DNA of 64,000 bases from Aquimarina rhabdastrellae (GCA_947387485.1 CANDNT010000002.1:496001-560000); one strand, 5' to 3'. Positions 33,164 to 43,055 are shown, numbered from the stretch's first letter. The notes: generated by a model not told the origin, from the sequence alone. Made by a program: numbers and translations.

Positions 33164-36100
33164 ATGAAAATCAAACTATTTATTTTAATGGTCTTTTTGA
33201 CAGATCTGACCTTTTCTAATATCCCCATTCTTAAAAATAATGGGTTATTAAGTTATAATGGAAATGAAACACAAGAAGAGATTATTCTTGAATTGATACA
33301 AGAGCAACAACTTCTTAAACTTACTGTATTAAGTGACAACAATCAGACATATAATACAACTTATGATATTAATGCTGTTAAGCAATTTCGCTTTGTTAAT
33401 AAACAGCATATGGATGTGATCACTATAGACGAAGAATTGTCGATTCCTACAGAGACGATACACTATGATGATCGCATAGGAAACATTAGAGAAATGGAGG
33501 CAATGCTCAATTTAGTAACCTATATTGATGTAACGCACAAAACTGTCAATAATGGGTTTTGGGATGATCCTAATACATGGGGAAATGGATTAGTTCCAGC
33601 TACAGGAGCAAGAGTATTGATTGCAAAAGAACATACAGTAACGATAAGGCAAGATGAAAAAAATGCGTTTAAAACAGTAAGAGTTGATGGTGTTTTAAAG
33701 TTTGATGAAGATAAACATACAGTGTTTAGAGTCAATACTATGGTAGTTGATATGGGTGGACACTTGATTATAGGAAATAAAACACATCCTATAGCAGAAA
33801 ATGCATCAGCTAGAATTATTTTTTCTAAGCTTACAGATTTTGAAATAAATAATCAAGAAAGTCCAGATTATGATCCACATCGCTTAGGGTTAGGGTTAAT
33901 TAGTCATGGTGTAACTTCGATATATGGGACACGAAAAACAGGATTTACAACCTGTAATGAAATAACAGCAGGAGCATCTTTCGTGGTCGTAGATAAGTTA
34001 CCTCAAGATTGGAATGTAGGAGACAAGATAGCAATTGCAGGTGTAACATATGATGGTAAGGGAGATGAATCAAGGCTTATCGCTAGTTTAAATTATGCGA
34101 GTAATACTATTACTTTTGATAAACCCTTAGAAAAAGAACATAAAACCTTAATCCATACCAAAGCAGATTTACAATTAAAAATACACATCATCAATTTAAC
34201 CAGAAATGTGACATTTGAAACCTCAGATAAATTGAGTCAACGTACTATTAAAAAAGGAATTGACTTTAATGGGAGAGGGCATATCATGTTTATGCATACA
34301 AATGATGCAGCTATACATTATGTAGCATTTAAACATTTAGGGCGTACCGATAAGCAAAATAAAATGATTGGGGTTAAATATGATGAGAATGGTAATATAG
34401 AGGCTCCAGCATTTAACCCTGTAGCGCGATATCCAGTTCATTTTCATAGAGCAGGAAGTCAAAATCCAGGAATTGTAGAGGGGTGTGCAGTAGAAGATTC
34501 TCCAGGATGGGGATATGTCAACCATTCTTCATATGTTCATATAAAAAACAATGTGTTATATAATGTAAGAGGAGCAGGTTTTGTTTCAGAAGCAGGAAAT
34601 GAAAAAGGAAGTTTTATCAATAATATAGCAATAAGAACGATCGGTAATGGAAGAGAAAACTTAACTGCCTCTTCAAAATTCACAGCAAATTTTCAACGTA
34701 ACATCAATAATTTTGGATCAGCAGGAGATGGTTTTTGGTTTCATTCATCAGATCTAGAAATAGATAATAATGTAGCATCAGGTTTTACCGGAAGCGGAAT
34801 GCATATATGGGATCAAGGTATAGATGGGGTAGACCATAAATCAAATGGATTACTCACTGCATTTCATATAAATAATACAACTTCATATGGAGGTCATACA
34901 GCTTTAAATATATCTTTTGTAGAAGCTCCAATTCATACAGGAATAGATGCAAGACATATGATTAAGAATGTTTTAGGTTGGAATGTTAGTAGAGGAATAC
35001 GACGTAAATATTCTAAACATATCAATTTTGTAAATACAACTTTATTGAATGATATTAATAAGCCGTACGGAGATGCGACAAGTACGCATAGCAATGGAAG
35101 GCATAACCTTTTTTTCAATCCATATATAGAAGGGTTTGTAAGAGGAATGGATTTTGAACATAGAGAAGAAACCGCAGGTGTTTATGGAGGATATATCAAT
35201 ACTGCGGTGAATTGTTATATTAATATTAGACATTCAAGATCTCAAAATGTAATTTATAAAGATATAAGCTTTGGTACGTTAACACCAGAAGCTTTGGCTA
35301 CCATTGATACAAGTTCGCTAGGTTTTGATGGTAATCAATATAATTATTTAGGATTTCTAGCAGTACCAGGTAAAGTTGATGAAGGTTTTGTTGATCCAGA
35401 ACCCCAAACCAAAGATGGTAAATTGTCTCAAATGTATATTGTAAATGGAACATCAATTAAAAGAGCATTATTAAAAGAACAACAACATCCAGATTATATT
35501 CCGTGGACAAATCAAAGCGATCCTATAGCTTGGCAAAACCAGACAAACAGACAATTATTTGAATCTTTAAATCCAGAAGCTCAAAAAGGAGTGGTTTCAG
35601 GAGAATTTTATGAACTTAATGAAGTAGAAGAACCTAATAGTTCTCGATATAAAGGAATTAAATTAAAAGGAGCTTCTAATGAAGAACTACCTTACCTTCC
35701 TGTGCTAATTGATTCTATTCAAGATATTGAAATTCCTAAAGGAGAAAGCTTAAGTTTTAACCTTTCAGAAGTTTTTATTAATCCTAATATACAGCATTTT
35801 GTGAATTCAGTTAGCAATAACACCATACCTATGAATGTGAGTACAACGATTAATAATAATATACTAACAATACAAGGTTTAAAAGAAGGAGCCTCAGTAA
35901 TTACATTACAATCATATTCAGATGTTTTTCAAAAGACGTTAAATAATACATTTAAAGTAACGGTGACAAAAGAGGTTGAAGCACCTTTTGTAGAAGAAGA
36001 TAATGTGATAACAGCATATAATACACCGATTTTAATAGATGTGTTAGCAAACGATTCAGCATCTATTACAGCAATAGTAGGGGTTACTGAAGCATTAAAT

Positions 36101-37753
36101 GGAACCTTAGAAATTGTATCAGGAAATAAATTAAAGTATACACCACATGCAGATTTTTCGGGAAATGATGAGGGAATATATACTGTTGAAAATCAATTTG
36201 GAGGAGAAAATACAGCTAAAGTAACTATAGTAGTTAAGCCTATGGTTTATGATTTTGAAATTGAAGTATTAGAAGGAACAACTATTACATATGATTTAGA
36301 GCATTCTATAGACATGACGACAATGGCTAATTATGGAGATGTAGTAATAAAAGAAAATACAAAATTAGAATATACACAGTCAAATGATCAACATGAAGGA
36401 TTAGACCAATTTACGTATACAATTAACGGAGAAACAGGTGTAGTAAATGTAAATATCATTAAAGTAAATCAATCAGACTCGCAAGAAGTTGAACTTTTAG
36501 GAGATGGATTTGAATCCGATGATTTATTGACAGAAGGGTGGGAACATATACAAGATACAGGAAGTTTAGTTGACATAAAAGGACATCATTCATTTGCCTA
36601 TTCTGGAGATCACAGTTTAAGAGTTCGAAAAAAAGGAAAAGTAGAGAATGCCGTGTCGACAAAAGGATATAAAAACATAAAAGTTTCTTTTGCTAGAAAA
36701 ACAGATGAAGGTTGGAATCTTTATGAACAAGGTGCAATAAGATATCAATGGACTGTTGATCAAACTAATTGGAATGTTTTTCATACAGATAATAGTTATC
36801 ATGAAAATTATGAGGTTTTTGATTATAAATTACCAGAAGAAGCATCGGATAACGAAAATTTTATTTTTGGAATTCATGCTGATGCAAAAAAAAACGCACA
36901 ACGTTCTTATATAGATATTGTAAGAGTCACAGGAATGCCAATTGATTCTAATGATTCAAGAAAACCTATCATGTACATAGAAAATAACATGAATGGGCAT
37001 TTAAATTTAAACTTTGCTAGTTGTGATAGCGAGTACAAAACCATAGCTATTCAAAATATAGGTACAAAACCTTTGTTATTAAACAATATAGATATGAATT
37101 TAAATGAAGGATTTGAACTGATAAATCATCAATTAACAAAAACGATATTACCTGGAGCGTTTTTTAATTTAGAAATTAAAAGTAATCCTAACGCTATACA
37201 TAATACTGGAGTGCTAACTTTTGATACTAATGATATAAATCAATCATCAATGACTATAGTATTTAATAATATCATGTCATTAGCTATTGAACAAAATGAA
37301 AATATACTATCAACAGCAAAGATAATAGGTGCAAATTATCAATGGTATCAATTGATCAACGGAGAGCCAATAGCTATTAATGGAGCAAATAGTAATGTAT
37401 TAGCAATAACAGCGTCAGGAGAATATATAGTGAAAGCGATTTTTGAAAATGGTTGTGAGATAAATTCAGATGAAACAATGGCTTTATTTGAAGAGCTTTC
37501 AAAAAACACAATGAGGAATAAGAATTTTAATATTTTTCCTAACCCTACATATTCAAATGTAACGATTATGACTAAAAAAGAATCAATACAGAGTATTGAA
37601 CTTTATGATTTATACGGAAAAAAAATATGGAGTAAAGATCATATAAATCAAACAAGAATGGTTCTTCCGTTAAATCAACAACAAAAAGGACTGTATTTCT
37701 TGAAAATGAATACAGCTAGTCAAACCTATGTAAAGAAAGTTATAAAACTATAA
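33164..37753 (+). CDS. Giant G8-domain, parallel beta-helix T9SS surface protein
   Basis: This is a secreted protein of 1529 aa with a signal peptide (about 1-18). A G8 domain lies at about 130-250 (NGFWDDPNTWGNGLVPATG, VRVDGVLKFDED, VDMGGHLIIGN). A right-handed beta-helix region spans about 370-700 (e.g. GCAVEDSPGWGYVNHSSYVH). Ig/cadherin-like modules follow at about 830-1080 (VLANDSASITAIVGV) and a jelly-roll-like part near 1110-1240. A type A T9SS sorting domain (FPNPTYSN, then KGLYFLKMN) ends it. The G8 plus beta-helix order resembles CEMIP/TMEM2, linked to hyaluronan breakdown, so a polysaccharide-degrading or adhesive role is possible but unproven. ATG 33164 gives the best signal peptide. 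Confidence 0.85.
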   Translation: MKIKLFILMVFLTDLTFSNIPILKNNGLLSYNGNETQEEIILELIQEQQLLKLTVLSDNNQTYNTTYDINAVKQFRFVNKQHMDVITIDEELSIPTETIHYDDRIGNIREMEAMLNLVTYIDVTHKTVNNGFWDDPNTWGNGLVPATGARVLIAKEHTVTIRQDEKNAFKTVRVDGVLKFDEDKHTVFRVNTMVVDMGGHLIIGNKTHPIAENASARIIFSKLTDFEINNQESPDYDPHRLGLGLISHGVTSIYGTRKTGFTTCNEITAGASFVVVDKLPQDWNVGDKIAIAGVTYDGKGDESRLIASLNYASNTITFDKPLEKEHKTLIHTKADLQLKIHIINLTRNVTFETSDKLSQRTIKKGIDFNGRGHIMFMHTNDAAIHYVAFKHLGRTDKQNKMIGVKYDENGNIEAPAFNPVARYPVHFHRAGSQNPGIVEGCAVEDSPGWGYVNHSSYVHIKNNVLYNVRGAGFVSEAGNEKGSFINNIAIRTIGNGRENLTASSKFTANFQRNINNFGSAGDGFWFHSSDLEIDNNVASGFTGSGMHIWDQGIDGVDHKSNGLLTAFHINNTTSYGGHTALNISFVEAPIHTGIDARHMIKNVLGWNVSRGIRRKYSKHINFVNTTLLNDINKPYGDATSTHSNGRHNLFFNPYIEGFVRGMDFEHREETAGVYGGYINTAVNCYINIRHSRSQNVIYKDISFGTLTPEALATIDTSSLGFDGNQYNYLGFLAVPGKVDEGFVDPEPQTKDGKLSQMYIVNGTSIKRALLKEQQHPDYIPWTNQSDPIAWQNQTNRQLFESLNPEAQKGVVSGEFYELNEVEEPNSSRYKGIKLKGASNEELPYLPVLIDSIQDIEIPKGESLSFNLSEVFINPNIQHFVNSVSNNTIPMNVSTTINNNILTIQGLKEGASVITLQSYSDVFQKTLNNTFKVTVTKEVEAPFVEEDNVITAYNTPILIDVLANDSASITAIVGVTEALNGTLEIVSGNKLKYTPHADFSGNDEGIYTVENQFGGENTAKVTIVVKPMVYDFEIEVLEGTTITYDLEHSIDMTTMANYGDVVIKENTKLEYTQSNDQHEGLDQFTYTINGETGVVNVNIIKVNQSDSQEVELLGDGFESDDLLTEGWEHIQDTGSLVDIKGHHSFAYSGDHSLRVRKKGKVENAVSTKGYKNIKVSFARKTDEGWNLYEQGAIRYQWTVDQTNWNVFHTDNSYHENYEVFDYKLPEEASDNENFIFGIHADAKKNAQRSYIDIVRVTGMPIDSNDSRKPIMYIENNMNGHLNLNFASCDSEYKTIAIQNIGTKPLLLNNIDMNLNEGFELINHQLTKTILPGAFFNLEIKSNPNAIHNTGVLTFDTNDINQSSMTIVFNNIMSLAIEQNENILSTAKIIGANYQWYQLINGEPIAINGANSNVLAITASGEYIVKAIFENGCEINSDETMALFEELSKNTMRNKNFNIFPNPTYSNVTIMTKKESIQSIELYDLYGKKIWSKDHINQTRMVLPLNQQQKGLYFLKMNTASQTYVKKVIKL

Positions 37754-37780
37754 AGTTTGAAAATAATATAATATAGACAA

Positions 37781-37808
37781 AGCCTATGTAATTTACATAG
37801 GCTTTTTT
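37781..37808 (+). terminator. Terminator after the G8 protein gene
   Basis: AGCCTATGTA pairs with TACATAGGCT around ATT, followed by a T-run. The same hairpin ends the TPR gene at 32838-32867. Confidence 0.9.
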
Positions 37809-37837
37809 ATAAAAAAACGAGTAGAATTCTTAATGTA

Positions 37838-40138
37838 TTACAATTGAATTCGTTTCATTGTTATAACAGCATCATTTACCATAAAAGCTTTAGGTTGCAT
37901 AGCATCTGTTCTGGGGATAAGGTTAAAAAATGAATGCTTTTGTAAATCATAAGATATTTCTTTAAAAGTCAAATCCAGATTGTCATTTTCTTTTATACTT
38001 AAAGCAATGATGAGGTCTTTATTTGTATCAGAGAGAGTATAATTTAAAAGTGTACCTCTCTTTTTCTGTATAAGGAATTTGTCATTTTCATTATTAATAA
38101 TAGCGCCATTAACCGAAAGCGATTTTAACGAAATTGGAGTGTTTGTATAAAGTTTAAATGTGTTTATAGGACGATGTAAGTTTACCTCTAGAGTTAGATA
38201 GCGCATACCATCGATACTAAGATCATTTATAACACGATATTGAGCGGAAGTAAGTTTTGGGTAAGCTGTAGCAGGAACATAAGAAGCATAAGATAAATAA
38301 TGCGATCTTTTTAACTCTTTAGGGATAGGTAATGGTGTCTTTCCTAGTTTTTGTTGAGTATAAGTATCTAATACCTTATCTGCAGTAACCCAATAAGCTT
38401 TTTGCTGATCAGTATCATATACATAGTTTAAACTATTAGGTTTTTTTTGATCTTTATTAAAGCTACTATTAAAAGAGGCTAGTAGTAGAAGAGCTACCGA
38501 TAGACATAAAGAAATAGTAGATGAGACTCTAAGTTTTTGTTTAAAAATAAAAACAGGAAATAGAAGTCCAAAGAGCAATACAATAAGAAGTGCATTTATA
38601 GGTAAGAATTTTAAACCTAGACCTACAGGAAGCATTTGTAAAAAAGGAATACAAATATATACTGTTGGAATGGCCAAAAGAGCGCAAATGATTGTACTTA
38701 TTTCAATTTTTAAATTAAAGATGAATATAAGCGCTATGGTAACTAAAATTGCATATACTGGTATAATCATAAAAGCAAAACCTTCCCAAGTATAAAGAAT
38801 AATTAAATTAAGAATTAACCAAAAAACTATTGGAGCAATAAACAGATCCAAAGTCTTTTGTTTTTGAACGAAGGGATGGTAGACTTTAGTTAAGAGAAAT
38901 ACATTAAAAAATGCAAACATTAAAATATAGAAATAACCATTATAAGTAAAACCATGAGTGATTTCTTGATAATCTGGATGGATAGTAATTGATAATTCCC
39001 AGAGACCAAAAGATAGAGTAGGACATAAGATTAATGCTATTAAAAAAGGAATAAACCCTGTAAAGATACCTTTAACAGACAAGTATTGTTTTTTGATACC
39101 TAAGAGTAGTAGAACGATAAAAGATAAAACTGCAAAAATAAGCATAGGAGCTATCCATGAAAATGGATATTGAATGATTTTTATCCACGGAAAATTGACA
39201 AATACATGATCCATATCACTATCTAAGTTATCGAGATCTATAAAGGCAAAATGAGATAATATGGTCATTAAATTATCTCCTTGATGTAGTAAAGTTTGCC
39301 TATCTATTCGATCATAATTATCCTGCATGGTATGATAGTCAAAGTGATCATCTATAAAAGCAAAATTAAATCCGTTAATGTTGAGGTCTTCTTTAAAAAC
39401 AGTAAGATCGGTATCATTAGGTAAGGTTTTGTAAATACTATACAGTAGTGAGTTTGTAATAGGATAATTAGGAGATGCTTTGATATATTCAGAAAGTAAC
39501 TTTTCATTTTTTCCATTAGTTTCTATAAACATATAAGCAGGGCCACCACTACCACGACCTTCAAAATTAAGCACCAAACCTATATCTTTTGCCCATTCGT
39601 GATCCGCTACAAAAGCATTAGCCCCTAATAATCCTAATTCTTCGGCATCAGAGAAAAGAATGATGATGTCATTATCAGGTATTTTTTTTTGAGCTAAAAA
39701 TGCACGAATACCTTCTAGAATAGTAACAATTCCCGAACCTGCATCGCTTGCACCAGGAGCAGATGCTAGAACAGAATCATAATGAGCTGCAAGTAATAAA
39801 GATTTCCCCTTTTTTTTACCTTCAATTTTTGCAATAACATTAGTTATAGTTGTAGCATCAACATTGTAATGTAATCTAGCACTTTCTGCTTTTTGAATTT
39901 GTGGTGATAGTCCAAGAGCTTTCAATTCGTTAAATAAATAGTCACGGACTTCATCATGAGCTTCAGTACCGACATGATGAGGTTTTTCTGAAATTACTTT
40001 CAAATGACGAAGCGCATTTGCCAAAGAATAGCTAGTAGTGTCTGTATCGACAGTAGTATCAATAGTAGGTTTTTGAGAATAAAAGCTCCAAAAAATTGTA
40101 GTCAATAAAATAACAATAGGAAGTATTTTTTTTATCAT
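37838..40138 (-). CDS. Membrane-anchored M28 family metallopeptidase
   Basis: This is a 766-aa aminopeptidase-type protein. A signal-anchor lies at about 4-20. The M28 domain (about 45-300) has zinc ligands in LAAHYDSV (about 117-124), GASDAGSG, SDAEELG and a later His/Asp in DDHFDYHT. Eight or more TM helices fill about 325-560, and a soluble beta-rich C-terminal domain (about 590-766) follows. The M28 domain followed by a multi-TM part resembles eukaryotic ER aminopeptidase (FXNA/ERMP1) and bacterial homologues. It probably cleaves N-terminal residues from peptides in the periplasm. It is transcribed alone and separated from the AraC gene by 80 bp. Confidence 0.85.
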   Translation of the reverse strand: MIKKILPIVILLTTIFWSFYSQKPTIDTTVDTDTTSYSLANALRHLKVISEKPHHVGTEAHDEVRDYLFNELKALGLSPQIQKAESARLHYNVDATTITNVIAKIEGKKKGKSLLLAAHYDSVLASAPGASDAGSGIVTILEGIRAFLAQKKIPDNDIIILFSDAEELGLLGANAFVADHEWAKDIGLVLNFEGRGSGGPAYMFIETNGKNEKLLSEYIKASPNYPITNSLLYSIYKTLPNDTDLTVFKEDLNINGFNFAFIDDHFDYHTMQDNYDRIDRQTLLHQGDNLMTILSHFAFIDLDNLDSDMDHVFVNFPWIKIIQYPFSWIAPMLIFAVLSFIVLLLLGIKKQYLSVKGIFTGFIPFLIALILCPTLSFGLWELSITIHPDYQEITHGFTYNGYFYILMFAFFNVFLLTKVYHPFVQKQKTLDLFIAPIVFWLILNLIILYTWEGFAFMIIPVYAILVTIALIFIFNLKIEISTIICALLAIPTVYICIPFLQMLPVGLGLKFLPINALLIVLLFGLLFPVFIFKQKLRVSSTISLCLSVALLLLASFNSSFNKDQKKPNSLNYVYDTDQQKAYWVTADKVLDTYTQQKLGKTPLPIPKELKRSHYLSYASYVPATAYPKLTSAQYRVINDLSIDGMRYLTLEVNLHRPINTFKLYTNTPISLKSLSVNGAIINNENDKFLIQKKRGTLLNYTLSDTNKDLIIALSIKENDNLDLTFKEISYDLQKHSFFNLIPRTDAMQPKAFMVNDAVITMKRIQL

Positions 40139-40218
40139 CTAATTACGAATAAGTATAGTTTTATTATACAAAAGTGCTAGATAACGTATAAAATCTATTG
40201 TAAAATATTGCACAAGCG

Positions 40219-41004
40219 TTATACTACAAGAAGTGCTTGTTGAAAATCAAGAGGATTTACACCTGTAAAACGTTTAAAGTATTTATAAAAGTGAGGTGTG
40301 TCATAGAATCCTGATGCTATAGCGACATCAAGAATAGGATAACCTTGTTTTAGCATAGACTTGCTAGTTTCGATTTTTTTTAAAAGGACAAAATTATTAG
40401 GTGTTAAGCCTGTTTCTTGTTTAAATAAACGAATGAACTTATACTTGCTTATACCAAATTGAGTAGCTGTTTTTTCTAAAGAAAAAGTTTCAAAAGAAGA
40501 AGTATTGATAAAATCTTGAAATAAACGTTGAGTACTTTTAGAAATAGGTTTTGCTTTGGCATATCTAGAAACTAGAAATTGCAAAGCAGTAGTTAATCTT
40601 TTTTCGAAAGCAATAAGGTTAGCTCTAAAGTTATGACATAAATAAAAGAGTTCGTTAAAAAGCTTTTGGTCATAAATAATTTTATCTTCAAAAAACACTT
40701 TTTGATGATTGTTTAAAGAAGCAAGCATATCTGGACAAACATAATAGGTGAAAAAAGAGTTCCCAGAAATAGCATTACAAGGAGTAGCGTGAACCTCATT
40801 AGGATTAGTAATGGATATAGTACCCATAGGAGCTTGTAGAAGCTTATCGTGTAATTTAGTATTAAAAGTAGCGTTTATGATCAATGAAATATTGAAAGTC
40901 TCATGTGTATGAAAAGGAAAATCTATAGTATGTGCATTTGCATGAAATAGTTCTAGATTATCAAGCACTTCAAGTTTATAATATTGGTTGGTAGAGGTAT
41001 TCAA
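40219..41004 (-). CDS. AraC-family transcriptional regulator
   Basis: This 261-aa protein has an N-terminal cupin-like effector domain (about 10-95: FHANAHTIDFPFHTHETFNISLI in two halves) and a C-terminal AraC double HTH (about 163-258: EKTATQFGISKYKFIRLFKQ and AIASGFYDTPHFYKYFKRFTG). The ligand is unknown. The TAnnTTTG box at 41035-41042 is its promoter. The M28 peptidase gene downstream (80 bp) is a possible target or a bystander. Confidence 0.9.
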   Translation of the reverse strand: MNTSTNQYYKLEVLDNLELFHANAHTIDFPFHTHETFNISLIINATFNTKLHDKLLQAPMGTISITNPNEVHATPCNAISGNSFFTYYVCPDMLASLNNHQKVFFEDKIIYDQKLFNELFYLCHNFRANLIAFEKRLTTALQFLVSRYAKAKPISKSTQRLFQDFINTSSFETFSLEKTATQFGISKYKFIRLFKQETGLTPNNFVLLKKIETSKSMLKQGYPILDVAIASGFYDTPHFYKYFKRFTGVNPLDFQQALLVV

Positions 41005-41034
41005 TTAAATCAATGGTGTTATAGCATATTATAT

Positions 41035-41042
41035 CAAATGTA
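41035..41042 (-). promoter_or_regulatory. Promoter -7 box of the AraC gene
   Basis: TACATTTG on the minus strand fits TAnnTTTG, 31 bp upstream of the ATG. Confidence 0.5.
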
Positions 41043-41055
41043 TGAAAATAAAAAA

Positions 41056-41085
41056 AGCGATAATCATTTGATTATCGCTTTTTTG
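41056..41085 (-). terminator. Terminator of the tRNA-Asn array
   Basis: AGCGATAATC pairs with GATTATCGCT around ATTT with A/T runs on both sides. Read from the minus strand it ends the tRNA transcript just after the last tRNA. Confidence 0.85.
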
Positions 41086-41159
41086 CTCCTCCTCTTGGGC
41101 TCGAACCAAGGACCCTCTGATTAACAGTCAGATGCTCTAACCAACTGAGCTAAGGAGGA
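41086..41159 (-). tRNA. tRNA-Asn(GTT), copy 4 in transcription order
   Basis: 74 nt. The 7-bp acceptor stem TCCTCCT / AGGAGGA, the D-arm with AGCTCAGTTGG, the anticodon loop CTGTTAATC with anticodon GTT, the T-arm GGTTCGAGCC and discriminator G are all visible. Confidence 0.95.
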
Positions 41160-41229
41160 ATGTTCTATTGAACAATTCTATATGTTGATTTCGGAAATTA
41201 TCGGCTTCCGAGTTGCCTTTGTTTTTTTG

Positions 41230-41303
41230 CTCCTCCTCTTGGGCTCGAACCAAGGACCCTCTGATTAACAGTCAGATGCTCTAACCAACTGAGCTAAGGA
41301 GGA
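41230..41303 (-). tRNA. tRNA-Asn(GTT), copy 3
   Basis: Sequence identical to the other three copies; anticodon GTT. Confidence 0.95.
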
Positions 41304-41373
41304 ATGTTCTATTGAACAATTCTATATGTTGATTTCGGAAATTATCGGCTTCCGAGTTGCCTTTGCTTTTTTG

Positions 41374-41447
41374 CTCCTCCTCTTGGGCTCGAACCAAGGA
41401 CCCTCTGATTAACAGTCAGATGCTCTAACCAACTGAGCTAAGGAGGA
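41374..41447 (-). tRNA. tRNA-Asn(GTT), copy 2
   Basis: Sequence identical to the other copies; anticodon GTT. Confidence 0.95.
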
Positions 41448-41517
41448 ATGTTCTATTGAACAATTCTATATGTTGATTTCGGAAATTATCGGCTTCCGAG
41501 TTGCCTTTGTTTTTTTG

Positions 41518-41591
41518 CTCCTCCTCTTGGGCTCGAACCAAGGACCCTCTGATTAACAGTCAGATGCTCTAACCAACTGAGCTAAGGAGGA
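41518..41591 (-). tRNA. tRNA-Asn(GTT), copy 1 (promoter-proximal)
   Basis: Sequence identical to the other copies. It is the first to be transcribed from the promoter at 41634-41641. Confidence 0.95.
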
Positions 41592-41633
41592 AGGCTGTTG
41601 CACTTTAAAGCGGTATCAGCTTTTTTGCGGTTG

Positions 41634-41641
41634 CAAATATA
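41634..41641 (-). promoter_or_regulatory. Promoter -7 box of the tRNA-Asn array
   Basis: TATATTTG on the minus strand fits TAnnTTTG, 43 bp from the first tRNA. A TTTTTTG lies 23 bp further upstream as a -33 candidate. Confidence 0.65.
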
Positions 41642-41694
41642 AGACTATTTTTAGATTATGCTAGCAAAAAACCAGATTTTTTTTAATTTTTTTT

Positions 41695-43029
41695 CTATTT
41701 GAAGAACCAGCGATACACGTCATTTCCGTTTGCATACAATAATAAAGATATAAGTAAAACAAAACCAACTATTTGTGCATACTCCATAAATTTGTCGTTA
41801 GGTTTTCTTCCAGAAATAATTTCGTATAATAAAAACATTACATGACCTCCATCAAGTGCAGGAATTGGTAAAATGTTCATAAAAGCAAGAATAATTGAGA
41901 TAAATGCTGTGGTTCCCCAGAAAGCTTTCCAATCCCAAGTGTCAGGAAATAATCCACCAATTGCAGCAAATCCTCCTACTTGAGAAGCTCCTTTTTTAGT
42001 GAACACATATTTAAATTGAGAAACATAATCTCTCAAAGTCCAATATCCAAGAGAAATCCCTTTAGAAATACTTTCTCCAAAACTATAATCTATATGTCTC
42101 GATTTAATAGCTTCTTTGTCTGTAGATACCATTAATACACCAAGCTTATTGTCTTTAGATAAAGTAAGTTCAATGTCTTTTACTACACCATTACGTTCAT
42201 AAGTAATTACAGCAACACTGTCGTTCTTTCTTTTATTATGTAAAGCATATGTAAAATCAGATTGGTATTGAATAGGATAACCACCTATTTTTAAAATCTT
42301 ATCAGTTTTTAATATTCCAGCTTTATAAGCAGCACCTTCAGGATTTATAGTATCCAATCTAAAAGGATATCTAGGACTCATTGCAGGATAATGTCCAGAA
42401 GCAAAAATTTGCTTACCTATATCCTCTGGTAAAGTAATCGTTTCTTGAGTACCATCTTTATGTTTTACGGTAACCTTTTCTATAGAACGCATCATTAAGT
42501 GATGCCCTATATCAGTATCATCAAATAATGATTCTCCATCTACGGTTACAATTTGATCCCCTTGACGGAAACCGTAATCTTCTAAAGTTTTGCTTACTCC
42601 AAAACCGTATTTGATATCATCACCTTTGGCATAATTTTGACCCCAAGCAAAAACGATACAGATATATATTAAAACACCAAGAATGATATTTACAGTAACA
42701 CCACCAATCATAATGATTAGACGTTGCCATGCAGGCTTAGATCTAAACTCCCATGGTTGAGGTGGTTTTGCTAATTGCTCTTTATCCATGCTTTCGTCAA
42801 TCATTCCGGCTATTTTTACATAACCTCCTAATGGTAACCAACCTATACCATAAACAGTTTCTCCTATTTTCTTTTTGAATAAAGAATACTTAACATCAAA
42901 GAATAAATAGAACTTTTCAACCCTTGTCTTAAAAAGTTTGGCAGGAATAAAATGACCTAACTCGTGTAAAATAATTAAGAAAGATAAACTTAATAGCAAC
43001 TGTACTGCTTTTACAAAAAATGGACTCAT
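41695..43029 (-). CDS. rseP: RIP metalloprotease RseP (site-2 protease)
   Basis: This 444-aa intramembrane zinc protease has the first TM with HELGH (H22, E23, H26). Two PDZ domains (about 125-215 and 215-300) follow, and the third-ligand motif NILPIPALDGGH lies near residue 395 in a later TM helix. RseP cleaves membrane-bound anti-sigma factors and remnant signal peptides. In this genome, FecR-type and TPR-type anti-sigmas such as those in this window are plausible substrates (inference). It is transcribed alone from the TAnnTTTG box at 43056-43063. Confidence 0.95.
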   Translation of the reverse strand: MSPFFVKAVQLLLSLSFLIILHELGHFIPAKLFKTRVEKFYLFFDVKYSLFKKKIGETVYGIGWLPLGGYVKIAGMIDESMDKEQLAKPPQPWEFRSKPAWQRLIIMIGGVTVNIILGVLIYICIVFAWGQNYAKGDDIKYGFGVSKTLEDYGFRQGDQIVTVDGESLFDDTDIGHHLMMRSIEKVTVKHKDGTQETITLPEDIGKQIFASGHYPAMSPRYPFRLDTINPEGAAYKAGILKTDKILKIGGYPIQYQSDFTYALHNKRKNDSVAVITYERNGVVKDIELTLSKDNKLGVLMVSTDKEAIKSRHIDYSFGESISKGISLGYWTLRDYVSQFKYVFTKKGASQVGGFAAIGGLFPDTWDWKAFWGTTAFISIILAFMNILPIPALDGGHVMFLLYEIISGRKPNDKFMEYAQIVGFVLLISLLLYANGNDVYRWFFK

Positions 43030-43055
43030 GTATTTTTTTTCAAATTTAAATCACG

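Larger units (their letters stand above)
41086..41591 (-). repeat. Tandem 144-bp array of four tRNA-Asn genes
   Basis: Units start at 41086, 41230, 41374 and 41518, exactly 144 bp apart. Each has a 74-nt tRNA and a 70-bp spacer. The spacers are identical except for one base (gttttttt versus gctttttt), which points to recent amplification. Confidence 0.95.

Noticed and set aside
41086-41591. CRISPR-like spaced repeats
   Set aside because: The repeats are 74-nt tRNA-Asn genes with 70-bp spacers; the spacers are identical rather than unique.
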